A DNA stretch of 12,983 bases from Phycisphaerales bacterium UBA5793 (lineage in GTDB: Bacteria > Planctomycetota > Phycisphaerae > Phycisphaerales > UBA5793), in contig DIDT01000046.1 in assembly GCA_002418285.1 (NCBI GenBank), forward strand, positions 1 to 12,983, read 5' to 3'. Positions 7,481-12,983 of the stretch are shown here, piece by piece. Both the position numbers and the translations under genes were made by a program. The number at the start of each line of letters is the position of its first letter. Within the stretch, counting starts at the first letter, position 1. The notes under the pieces were generated by a model that was given only the letters and a program-made list of their open reading frames with translations, was not told where the DNA came from and did not search any database.

Positions 7481-7495
7481 GCGCACTTTGTGCGC
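7481..7495. other. Short hairpin GCGCAC-TTT-GTGCGC
   Basis: A perfect 6-bp stem with a 3-base loop, about 135 bases upstream of the restriction gene start. Flanking CAGC (7474-7477) and GCTG (7496-7499) can extend the pairing with a 3-base bulge. Possible operator or leader element of the restriction operon; function unproven. Confidence 0.4.
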
Positions 7496-7630
7496 GCTGG
7501 CGATGTAAGACAGACGCCGCGGAGTGGGGCGGGTGACTCCGCGACTCTTGCCGGCTCCAAGTGCGAACCACGCGCAGGGCCAGATCCCTGACCTTGACCG
7601 AACATCGGCCGGGGTTACGCTCGTACTCCC

Positions 7631-10600
7631 ATGGATCAAGCCCGCCAGCAGCGACTTGCCGAGTTCGTCGAGTGGACGCACCAACATATTAAAGGTGACG
7701 AGAAGGGCGAAGCGCAAATCTACCTCGATCATCTGCTCAAAGCGTTTGGCCAGCGCGGACTGCTCGAGGTCGGCGGCACTCCGGAGTTTCGCATCCGCCA
7801 GAATACTGATGACCACTCGGGCGTGACGTTCGCCGACTACGTCTGGAAGCCGGTTGTGCTCATCGAGATGAAGAAACGCGGCGCCGATCTGCGCAAGCAC
7901 TTTCGCCAGGCGTTCGACTATTGGGTTCATTGCGTGCCCAATCGGCCGGCCTACACCGTGCTGTGCAACTTCGACGAGTTTCACATCTACGACTTCAACG
8001 AGTCGCTTGAGGATCCTCTCGACAAGTTGACGCTCGATGAATTACCGGCTCGTTTCGGTCCGCTTGCGTTTCTGTTTCCGACCAATGAGAAGCCGACGTT
8101 TCGAGTCGATCGGCTCGAAGTCACCAAGGCTGCGGCGGACCTGCTGGCCGACGTGTACACCATTCTTGCCAAGCGCGAGGACGTCGGGCCAACGACGGCG
8201 CAGCGCTTCATCCTCCAGGCGCTGATCTGCCTGTTCTCGGAAGACATCAACTTGCTGCCGAAGTACTTCTTTACGCACCTGCTCGAAGAGTGCGTCGATC
8301 CGCCGAAGGCGTTCGATCTGCTCGACGGCATGTTCCGGGCGATGAATACGCCCGGCGGCGTGAGCGGCGGGCGCTATAAGGGCGTGCCGTACTTTAACGG
8401 AGGCATCTTCGCCACGCCCGCCCCGGTCGAACTCGCGCCCGACGAGGTGAGTCGACTGCACCGCGCTGCCGAGTACGACTGGTCGAACATTTCGCCGGAC
8501 ATCTTCGGCACGATCTTTCAGCACTCGATGAACGCCGACGAGCGGCACAAGTACGGCGGGCACTACACGACGCCCACGGACATCATGAAGATCGTCAAGC
8601 CGACGATCGTCGACCCGTGGCGAAGCGCGATTGCCGAAGCGAAGTCGATCAAACAACTGATGGCTTTGCGGCAACGCCTTTACTCGTTCCGGGTGCTCGA
8701 TCCCGCGTGCGGCTCAGGCAACTTCCTCTACATCGCCTACCGCGAACTCAAGCGCATCGAAGCGGAACTCATCGAACGGATCGCGGAGGTTTCAACCGCC
8801 AAGGACCGCGCCCAGCCGGTGTTCGGCTTCGTCACGTCAAAGCAGTTCTTCGGTCTGGACATTGTGCCGTTCGCCGTGGAACTGGCGAAGGTGACGATGA
8901 CGCTGGGGCACAAGCTGGCGATCGATGAACTGCACGTCGATGAACCGGCCCTGCCGCTGGACAATCTGGATGAGAACATTCGCTGCGTCGATGCGCTGAT
9001 CGACTGGCCGATTGACGGTTCGACTCCGGCGGACTTCGAGCCCAAGAAGAAGCGCGAGCGGACGCCTTGGCCGAAGGCGGACGTGATCATCGGTAATCCG
9101 CCGTTTCTCGGGGCCAAGCGTCTTAAGCCGGAGCGCGGCGCGGACTACGTCAACGCCGTTCGCAAGGCGTATCCCAAGGTGCCGGGCATGGCGGACTACT
9201 GCGTGTACTGGATCGCGCGGGCGCAGGAGCACCTGCCTATGTGCACGGCCGCCGATCCGCTGCGCGGCCGGGCCGGCCTGGTCGGGACTCAGAACATCCG
9301 CAACAACAAGTCACGCGAAGGCGGACTCGATCAGGTCGTCAAGTCAGGCACGATTGTCGAAGCGGTGGACAACCAGCCGTGGTCGGGTGAGGCGAATGTT
9401 CACGTGTCAATTGTGAACTGGGTGAAACACGAACCGCCGCCGACGAAGATTGCCGGAGCGGAGTATGAGAAGGAAGCGTTTGATGAATCGCGACTGCTGA
9501 TCCCGAACCGGAAGAAGTTGTGGTACAAGGTTGATGCGGCAATGCCGCTGTTTCCAAAGCCTGAAGGTAAGCGGAGACGATCAACAACTGTGGCGGGCAA
9601 ACGCGGTTCCCCTCGCAGAGACAAGTCCTACGAACTCTCATATCGCGAAACGCCACACATTAATTCTGCTCTGTCAGACCAGACCGATGTTTCCAACGCT
9701 CGCGTTCTGAAGTCGAACATAGAGCCTCAGCGGTGTTTTCAAGGAGTGGTGGCGGGATACGAAGGATTTGTGCTCACGCGCAAGGAACGATTAGCGATAG
9801 TTCAAGCTGATCCACGTAGCCAAGTTGTGATCCACCCATTTCTCATTGGCCGTGATATCGTCACGGGTACTGGTCAACCTACGCGATTTGTAATTGACCT
9901 GACTGGCATGGACGTTCTAGAAGCGCAGCGCTTTTCTGGGGCATTCGAACATCTGAAAACGACAGTGATGAAGGAGGTGATCGCGAAAGCGAAGCCAGGA
10001 GAGAGCCACGATTCTGGTCGAGCAGCACACGTTGAGAAGTGGTGGGAAATGTGGCGGGCCCGATCGCTGATGGTGCAGACGATTCGTCCGTTGTCTAGAT
10101 ACGTAGTGTGCTCGGGGGTTACGAAGCGTCCGATTTTCTGCTTCGTCGAGTCAGCGGTTCGCGCGGACCACGCGGTGTTCGCATTTGCCTTCGAGGATGA
10201 CTATTCGTTCGCTATTCTCCAATCCCATGCCCACTGGCTCTGGTTCGTAACCAAATGCTCGAAGCTGACGGAGCGTTTTCGGTACACCCCTCCGACGGTC
10301 TATGACACCTTTCCATGGCCGCAAGGACCCGAGTTTCACGGCCCAAGCCAGAAGTTGATGCAGACCGCCTGCGAACTGGGTCGATCGATTCGGTCAATAC
10401 GCGACGGTGCGCTCGAGAAGATGAAAGGCGGACTGCGGGCGCTGTACCGCACACTTGAGATCCCGGGTAAGAATCCACTGAGGGATGCTCACGCGGCTTT
10501 GGATTTAGCCGTGCTGGACGCGTACGGATTCGATCCGAAGAAGGACCTGCTCAAGCAACTGCTCGATCTGAATCTGGAAGTCGCGCGGCGGATCGAACGC

Positions 10601-10693
10601 GGCCAACCGGTCGTCGCGCCGGGTATCCCGCCGTCGTATCCGGAGGATCGCCGGGCGGAACTGGTGACGGATGATTGCATTCGGGCGGAGTGA
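7631..10693 (+). CDS. MmeI-like single-chain type IIL (IIG) restriction-modification enzyme
   Basis: A 1020-residue enzyme combining DNA cleavage, adenine methylation and sequence recognition in one chain. The N-terminal nuclease shows Asp69-x9-Glu79-x-Lys81 (ADYVWKPVVLIEMKK), the same D-x9-ExK pattern reported for MmeI. A helical spacer (about 165-345) follows. The gamma-class methyltransferase has motif I DPACGSGNF (357-365) and motif IV NPPF (489-492). The target-recognition domain spans about 600-880 and ends in RYTPPTVYDTFPWP (884-897), and a C-terminal helical part runs to 1020. Family members usually modify one strand of a short asymmetric site and cut about 20 bases away; the site here cannot be read from sequence. 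The start is the ATG at 7631, with no clear Shine-Dalgarno. The recognition domain is GC-poor compared with the methyltransferase, suggesting domain exchange. All catalytic motifs are intact. Two small genes follow closely. Confidence 0.9.
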   Translation: MDQARQQRLAEFVEWTHQHIKGDEKGEAQIYLDHLLKAFGQRGLLEVGGTPEFRIRQNTDDHSGVTFADYVWKPVVLIEMKKRGADLRKHFRQAFDYWVHCVPNRPAYTVLCNFDEFHIYDFNESLEDPLDKLTLDELPARFGPLAFLFPTNEKPTFRVDRLEVTKAAADLLADVYTILAKREDVGPTTAQRFILQALICLFSEDINLLPKYFFTHLLEECVDPPKAFDLLDGMFRAMNTPGGVSGGRYKGVPYFNGGIFATPAPVELAPDEVSRLHRAAEYDWSNISPDIFGTIFQHSMNADERHKYGGHYTTPTDIMKIVKPTIVDPWRSAIAEAKSIKQLMALRQRLYSFRVLDPACGSGNFLYIAYRELKRIEAELIERIAEVSTAKDRAQPVFGFVTSKQFFGLDIVPFAVELAKVTMTLGHKLAIDELHVDEPALPLDNLDENIRCVDALIDWPIDGSTPADFEPKKKRERTPWPKADVIIGNPPFLGAKRLKPERGADYVNAVRKAYPKVPGMADYCVYWIARAQEHLPMCTAADPLRGRAGLVGTQNIRNNKSREGGLDQVVKSGTIVEAVDNQPWSGEANVHVSIVNWVKHEPPPTKIAGAEYEKEAFDESRLLIPNRKKLWYKVDAAMPLFPKPEGKRRRSTTVAGKRGSPRRDKSYELSYRETPHINSALSDQTDVSNARVLKSNIEPQRCFQGVVAGYEGFVLTRKERLAIVQADPRSQVVIHPFLIGRDIVTGTGQPTRFVIDLTGMDVLEAQRFSGAFEHLKTTVMKEVIAKAKPGESHDSGRAAHVEKWWEMWRARSLMVQTIRPLSRYVVCSGVTKRPIFCFVESAVRADHAVFAFAFEDDYSFAILQSHAHWLWFVTKCSKLTERFRYTPPTVYDTFPWPQGPEFHGPSQKLMQTACELGRSIRSIRDGALEKMKGGLRALYRTLEIPGKNPLRDAHAALDLAVLDAYGFDPKKDLLKQLLDLNLEVARRIERGQPVVAPGIPPSYPEDRRAELVTDDCIRAE

Positions 10694-10704
10694 GTCGGAG
10701 TAGA

Positions 10705-11154
10705 ATGGGAGTACCCCTAGCTGCCTACGCATTGGGCATTCGGTATGGCTATATGACACGCTCTCGATCCAAGAACACCGATTATGAGATCATTGAAGTT
10801 ATCGAGGATCGTGCGCGCTTAGTCTATCGAGGTCACGTCGATAGCAAGTTGCGGTTTTCAGCAGCAGGATTCTCGATTACGATGTTCGTGTCTTGTGTCG
10901 GTGTGGCAATCGCAGCAGAACCGAAGGAACACCCGACCCTGTTCTCGCCAAGTATCTGGCAATGTGTCTGGTGGATCGCATCAGTTGCATCTTTGGTATG
11001 CGCAGTCTACTTTGCGGTGCGAGGTTTGACTGAGCGGGAAAGCGAAGACAGCTTCATCAAGAAGTTGAAAGAGTGGACTCCGACGACAAGTACGGGATCG
11101 GTCGCGTCAACGGCGTCAGAGAGTGGAGACACTGTCACGGGAACGAGATCATGA
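10705..11154 (+). CDS. Small two-helix membrane protein of unknown family in the restriction operon
   Basis: I do not recognise this 149-residue protein. It has two hydrophobic segments, about 50-71 (RFSAAGFSITMFVSCVGVAI) and 84-106 (IWQCVWWIASVASLVCAVYF), joined by a short polar loop with HPTLFSPS. The N-terminal ~48 residues are charged, as is the segment RESEDSFIKKLKEW after the second helix, and the tail is Ser/Thr-rich. This is a membrane hairpin with both ends probably cytoplasmic. The ATG at 10705 has GGAG 4 bases upstream and starts 11 bases after the restriction enzyme stop; an ATG at 10753 (MTRSRSKNTDYE) would also work and may fit better since the preceding 16 residues look unstructured. 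The stop overlaps the next start as ATGA, indicating translational coupling. GC is near 50% in sampled lines, well below the ABC ATPase or the methyltransferase. A two-helix defence effector is one possibility, not shown. Confidence 0.7.
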   Translation: MGVPLAAYALGIRYGYMTRSRSKNTDYEIIEVIEDRARLVYRGHVDSKLRFSAAGFSITMFVSCVGVAIAAEPKEHPTLFSPSIWQCVWWIASVASLVCAVYFAVRGLTERESEDSFIKKLKEWTPTTSTGSVASTASESGDTVTGTRS

Positions 11155-11552
11155 AATTGGAAATGTTCTGTCTATGCGAAGCCGCGAACGAATCGCAAGG
11201 ACGGCTGAATCTGCTGGGAGTGTTCGACAAGATCTATGCAAAGTCCCTACCGGCGGTTCACCCGAGAATGGTTGCCGTCGCAAGGATTCGACATCAAGAG
11301 ACTGCTGATTCAAGTCACAGCGTTGTGCTCACAATCCAACCTCCTTCAAAGCATGAACCTGTCGCCGAACTCGAAGTCAACGCACAGTTCAGGAAGGCTG
11401 GGCCGGAGGGATGGTCTGTGTCGCAGTTGATCCTCGCGATTGAACGCTTGCGGCTGGACGAAGAGGGTGCATACACGGTGCAGTTGTCGATGGATGGAGA
11501 CCCAGTTTCGACGATTCCGCTGTTTATTCAGAAGATCCCCGACGAGAGTTGA
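11151..11552 (+). CDS. DUF6941-like protein
   Basis: A 133-residue soluble protein without signal peptide or membrane segment. It opens with MKLEMFCLCEAANESQGRLN and continues LLGVFDKIYAKSLPAVHP, which matches my memory of the DUF6941 pattern (a residue string near 'GKLNLIGIFDRI...FP..HP'). It ends in alternating strands, with LILAIERLRLDEEGAYTVQL then SMDGDPVSTIPLFIQK, suggesting a small beta-sandwich. Function of the family is unknown. The ATG at 11151 overlaps the stop of the membrane-protein gene by four bases (ATGA), so the two proteins are probably made together and may interact. The frame is open further upstream to 11073 inside the preceding gene, but this is not needed. GC is low, like its partner. 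Confidence 0.75.
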   Translation: MKLEMFCLCEAANESQGRLNLLGVFDKIYAKSLPAVHPRMVAVARIRHQETADSSHSVVLTIQPPSKHEPVAELEVNAQFRKAGPEGWSVSQLILAIERLRLDEEGAYTVQLSMDGDPVSTIPLFIQKIPDES

Positions 11553-11711
11553 ACCCCGGAATGGTTCGGCATCGAGCGAGGTGGTCGTACGTTTGTTGTG
11601 GTGCGGGACATCGACGCGACGGACCGGCAGATCGACCGGCTGGTCTACGGCCTCTACAGGTTGACGGATGAGGAGATCGCGATTGTGGAGGAGGCGACGG
11701 GGGGAGCCTGA
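11553..11711 (+). pseudogene. C-terminal remnant of a type IIG-like restriction/methyltransferase protein
   Basis: Directly after the DUF6941-like stop, and in the same frame, 52 open codons lead to a TGA at 11709-11711. The translation contains WFGIERGGRTFVVV, then RDIDATDRQIDRLVYGLYRL and TDEEIAIVEE. The pattern 'D.(E/Q)ID.LVY.LYGLT.EEI.IVE' is a familiar C-terminal end of Eco57I-like and other SAM-dependent restriction/methyltransferase proteins. There is no start codon in this frame and no upstream methyltransferase domain nearby, so it is a decayed or recombined 3' fragment, distinct from the MmeI-like enzyme whose own C-terminus is intact. Its last codons (VEEATGGA) fall inside a repeat also found at 12490-12565. 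Confidence 0.65.
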
Positions 11712-11763
11712 GGGGGTGAGGTCCTTCGGCAGGGCTCAGGATCTGCGAGGGTGAAGGGGTGTG
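11685..11763. repeat. Composite direct repeat, copy A
   Basis: Pairs with copy B at 12490-12565. The main block 11709-11763 matches 12511-12565 at 53 of 55 positions, starting exactly at a TGA stop (TGAGGGGGTGA) and including TCCTTCGGCAGGGCTCAGG. Similarity extends upstream through GTGGAGGAGGCGAC, coding VEEATG, with a 3-base length difference just before the stop. Confidence 0.85.
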
Positions 11764-11797
11764 ATTGCACTTCGGTTGTTCAACACCGATTGCCTTG

Positions 11798-11824
11798 CCC
11801 TTCGACGGGCTCAGGGTCTGGCGA
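11798..11824. repeat. Diverged copy of the CCTTCG...GGGCTCAGG repeat core
   Basis: CCCTTCGACGGGCTCAGGGT followed by CTGGCGA aligns with the core of copies A (11722-11748) and B (12524-12550) with a few changes and small gaps. This type of word is a common dispersed intergenic repeat in environmental bacteria. Confidence 0.6.
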
Positions 11825-11849
11825 CACGCGCGGCTCGTTGGGGCAATGG

Positions 11850-11869
11850 ATTCCCGCCTGCGCGGGAAT
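11850..11869. repeat. REP-like palindrome ATTCCCGC-CTGC-GCGGGAAT
   Basis: A perfect 8-bp stem with a 4-base loop, followed by GACA. A sister element with a changed but compensated stem lies at 12582-12601, and the right arm GCGCGGGAATGAC recurs alone at 12612-12624. Base changes that keep pairing suggest the structure matters. Confidence 0.75.
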
Positions 11870-11925
11870 GACAATGTGTGTTGGGGAATTGACGGTTCGG
11901 TGCACTCTTGAACACGGGATCGAGC

Positions 11926-12513
11926 ATGATTGAGTCGCTTTCAGAGTTGCCAGCGAATCTGCGGGAGCGGGTGGAGCGCGAGCTGGGGGCGGATGAGACC
12001 ATCATGTGGATGGCGCAGCCGGAGTCGCGCATTGCCTTGTGGCGGCTGCTGATCGTGCTGCCGATCGCCTTGCTGTTTCTCGGTTTCATGGACTTCATCA
12101 CGATCTGGGCGGCGATCTCCATGGGCAACAGCTTCAGCGGGTGGGCGATCGGGTTTCTCGCGGTGTGGATCTTCCTCGGGATCGTGTTCGTCGCGTGCGT
12201 TCCGTGGATGTCGAAGATCTGGGCGCGAAAGAGCGTGTATGTCATTACCGACCATCGCGTGCTGACGCTTGACTGGCGGGTTGTGACGGTTGTTCGAAGG
12301 TATCAGCCGGAGCAGTTGCGCCAGGCGTACATCTCCCATCAACACGAGGATGTGGGCACTGTCGTGCTGATGACGGAGACGGCGTGGTGGCGTCTGGTGC
12401 TTGGTCAGACTGAGTTGGAGACGACGCGGAGTCTGATGAACGTGCGCCGGCCGGAGCTGGCGCTGGCGATGGTGCGGGCGCTGTCGGGGGTGGAGGAGGC
12501 GACAGGGTCGTGA
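11926..12513 (+). CDS. Membrane-anchored bacterial PH-like domain protein
   Basis: A 195-residue inner-membrane protein. The N-terminal ~37 residues are soluble and contain ELPANLRERVERELGADETI and WMAQPE, the usual lead-in of bacterial PH (bPH2-like) proteins. Two transmembrane helices follow at about 38-60 and 72-95, then a cytoplasmic domain from about 102 with VYVITDHRVLTLDWR, RYQPEQLRQAYI, GTVVLMTE and a final helix RPELALAMVRAL. The VYxITDxR motif is the family hallmark; ligand unknown. I start at ATG 11926, with GGGA 6 bases upstream; a TTG at 11908 is possible. The 3' end (VEEATGS and stop) lies in a repeat shared with the restriction-enzyme remnant upstream. REP-like palindromes flank the gene on both sides. 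No functional link to neighbours is visible. Confidence 0.8.
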   Translation: MIESLSELPANLRERVERELGADETIMWMAQPESRIALWRLLIVLPIALLFLGFMDFITIWAAISMGNSFSGWAIGFLAVWIFLGIVFVACVPWMSKIWARKSVYVITDHRVLTLDWRVVTVVRRYQPEQLRQAYISHQHEDVGTVVLMTETAWWRLVLGQTELETTRSLMNVRRPELALAMVRALSGVEEATGS

Positions 12514-12565
12514 GGGGGTGACGTCCTTCGGCAGGGCTCAGGATCTGCGAGGGTGAGGGGGTGTG
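12490..12565. repeat. Composite direct repeat, copy B
   Basis: Partner of copy A (11685-11763). It overlaps the last codons and stop of the PH-like gene, begins its main block at the TGA at 12511, and is followed by a REP-like palindrome, the same order as copy A. Confidence 0.85.
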
Positions 12566-12581
12566 GCTCGATGAGGGCTGG

Positions 12582-12601
12582 ATTCCGGCCTTCGCCGGAA
12601 T
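12582..12601. repeat. REP-like palindrome ATTCCGGC-CTTC-GCCGGAAT
   Basis: A perfect 8-bp stem with a 4-base loop, followed by GACGG. Compared with 11850-11869 the inner stem bases differ on both arms but still pair. A lone right arm lies just beyond at 12612-12624. Confidence 0.75.
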
Positions 12602-12631
12602 GACGGAGCGGCGCGGGAATGACGGAAATGA

Positions 12632-12661
12632 AACACCCGCGCCGGAGTCGGCGCGGGTGTT
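12632..12661 (-). terminator. Strong hairpin terminator, probably for the minus-strand OB-fold gene
   Basis: A 13-bp perfect stem (12632-12644 with 12649-12661) encloses the loop GAGT. On the minus strand the stem runs into GTTTCATTT, a partial U-tract, 33 bases after the stop of the OB-fold gene. It may also stop plus-strand transcription from the PH-like gene. Confidence 0.7.
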
Positions 12662-12694
12662 CGGAGATGATGCGCTTGCGAATGGTCGCGGTGA

Positions 12695-12983
12695 TCAGTG
12701 GCCTCGGGCGGCGATGCGGTCGGCGACGAGGCGGCGGTCGTGGCCTTCGCCGCGCCATTGGGCGGCGACGTGGACCTGGTCGCGCAGTTGCAGGTCGGCG
12801 AGGCGGGCCGGCTCACCATTGCGGGAGATGCGTGTGCGATCGGTGACCCAGACCTGGATGTTGCCTCGATCGTTGTGGACGACGATGAAGCCGCGTCCGA
12901 CTTCGGCGATGGCGCCCTGCAGTTGGATGATGTCGCTCATGCTGCGGGCGTGGATTGAGTTGGCGATGATTCCGCCTTCACCG
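12695..12983 (-). CDS. Tandem OB-fold (DUF5666-like) protein, 3' part only
   Basis: The last 81 residues, beginning MSDIIQLQGAIAEVGRGF, form one small beta-barrel unit: a first strand IIQLQGAIAEVG, then GNIQVWVTDRTRISRNGE, LADLQLRDQVHVAAQW and a closing RRLVADRIAARGH. This order ('GxVxxV... VxVTxxTxI... LxDLxxGDxVxV... LxAxxIxxR') is that of DUF5666-type OB folds. An ATG at 12940 could start it, but it lacks a ribosome-binding site, and the frame stays open to the window edge as EGGIIANSIHAR, which matches the closing strand of another unit (compare RRLVADRIAARG). I therefore read this as the end of a longer gene with tandem OB units. It is followed by a strong terminator. Function unknown. 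Confidence 0.65.
   Translation of the reverse strand, partial: GEGGIIANSIHARSMSDIIQLQGAIAEVGRGFIVVHNDRGNIQVWVTDRTRISRNGEPARLADLQLRDQVHVAAQWRGEGHDRRLVADRIAARGH

Larger units (their letters stand above)
7136..7630. other. Gene-free intergenic block with GCGC-rich, hairpin-rich sequence
   Basis: I find no convincing gene in this ~495-base block; the longest open frames (7183-7536 plus, 7033-7605 minus) translate to Arg/Ala/Cys-rich text without family features. From about 7170 to 7500 I count 21 overlapping GCGC tetramers, mixed with short A or T runs. Three related words recur: GGCGCAAAACGCGTGC (7171-7186), TGTGCAAAACCGAGCGCGTG (7241-7260) and GCGCACAAAACGC (7398-7410). A perfect 16-base palindrome lies at 7221-7236 and two hairpins near 7422-7444 and 7481-7495. 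The final ~100 bases before the restriction gene are ordinary in composition. Confidence 0.6.

Noticed and set aside
7033..7605. Minus-strand open frame of 190 codons across the GCGC-rich block, and plus-strand frame 7183-7536
   Set aside because: Both give Arg/Ala/Cys-rich translations that mirror the nucleotide composition, have no ribosome-binding site support, and the minus frame runs into the 3' end of the pseudopilin gene.
11709..12625. Repeats as a CRISPR array or insertion-sequence ends
   Set aside because: There are only two long copies about 800 bases apart with a gene between; they are direct, not terminal inverted, repeats, and there is no transposase or cas gene in the window.

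Overview
The window looks like a GC-rich Planctomycetota chromosome, possibly Phycisphaerae-like. This is inferred from HAF-repeat secreted proteins, a long-leader prepilin with the FTLVELLVVIGIIALL signature typical of that phylum, and an OB-fold (DUF5666-like) protein. No rRNA, tRNA or CRISPR array was seen, so the assignment rests on protein style only.

Region 1 (1-4268, minus strand) is a cluster of exported proteins, read right to left. First comes an ~850-870 residue protein with seven HAF-type repeats joined to a glycoside-hydrolase-like barrel. Next is a 460-residue HAF-repeat protein with a signal peptide. Last is the start of a third gene, cut by the window edge, that repeats the second half of the hydrolase-like domain. 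The large gene has a 9-base homopolymer just after its best start codon. As read, this throws the start out of frame; one base fewer would restore a complete signal peptide.

Region 2 (4269-7135, plus strand) holds an OppF/DppF-type ABC ATPase, followed 19 bases later by a small protein with two ClpX-like four-cysteine zinc modules. After a 221-base gap comes a type II secretion/type IV pilus-like pseudopilin that ends in a terminator hairpin.

Region 3 (7136-7630) has no convincing gene. It is packed with GCGC words, hairpins and a T-tailed terminator-like structure, and separates ordinary genes from a defence-like block.

Region 4 (7631-11711, plus strand) is an apparent operon. It consists of an MmeI-like single-chain restriction-modification enzyme, a two-helix membrane protein starting 11 bases after it, and a DUF6941-like protein coupled by an ATGA overlap. 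The specificity region of the enzyme and the two small genes are clearly lower in GC than the rest of the enzyme, which suggests transfer or domain exchange. Immediately after them lies a stop-separated remnant that looks like the C-terminus of a different restriction enzyme/methylase.

Region 5 (11712-12983) has a membrane-anchored bacterial PH-like protein with composite REP-like repeats on both sides, then a strong hairpin terminator and the 3' part of a minus-strand tandem OB-fold (DUF5666-like) gene that runs off the right edge.

The best candidates for something new are the restriction enzyme + membrane protein + DUF6941 operon, the homopolymer-gated secreted HAF/hydrolase protein with its conserved half-domain paralogue, and the repeat that supplies the last codons and stop of two unrelated reading frames.
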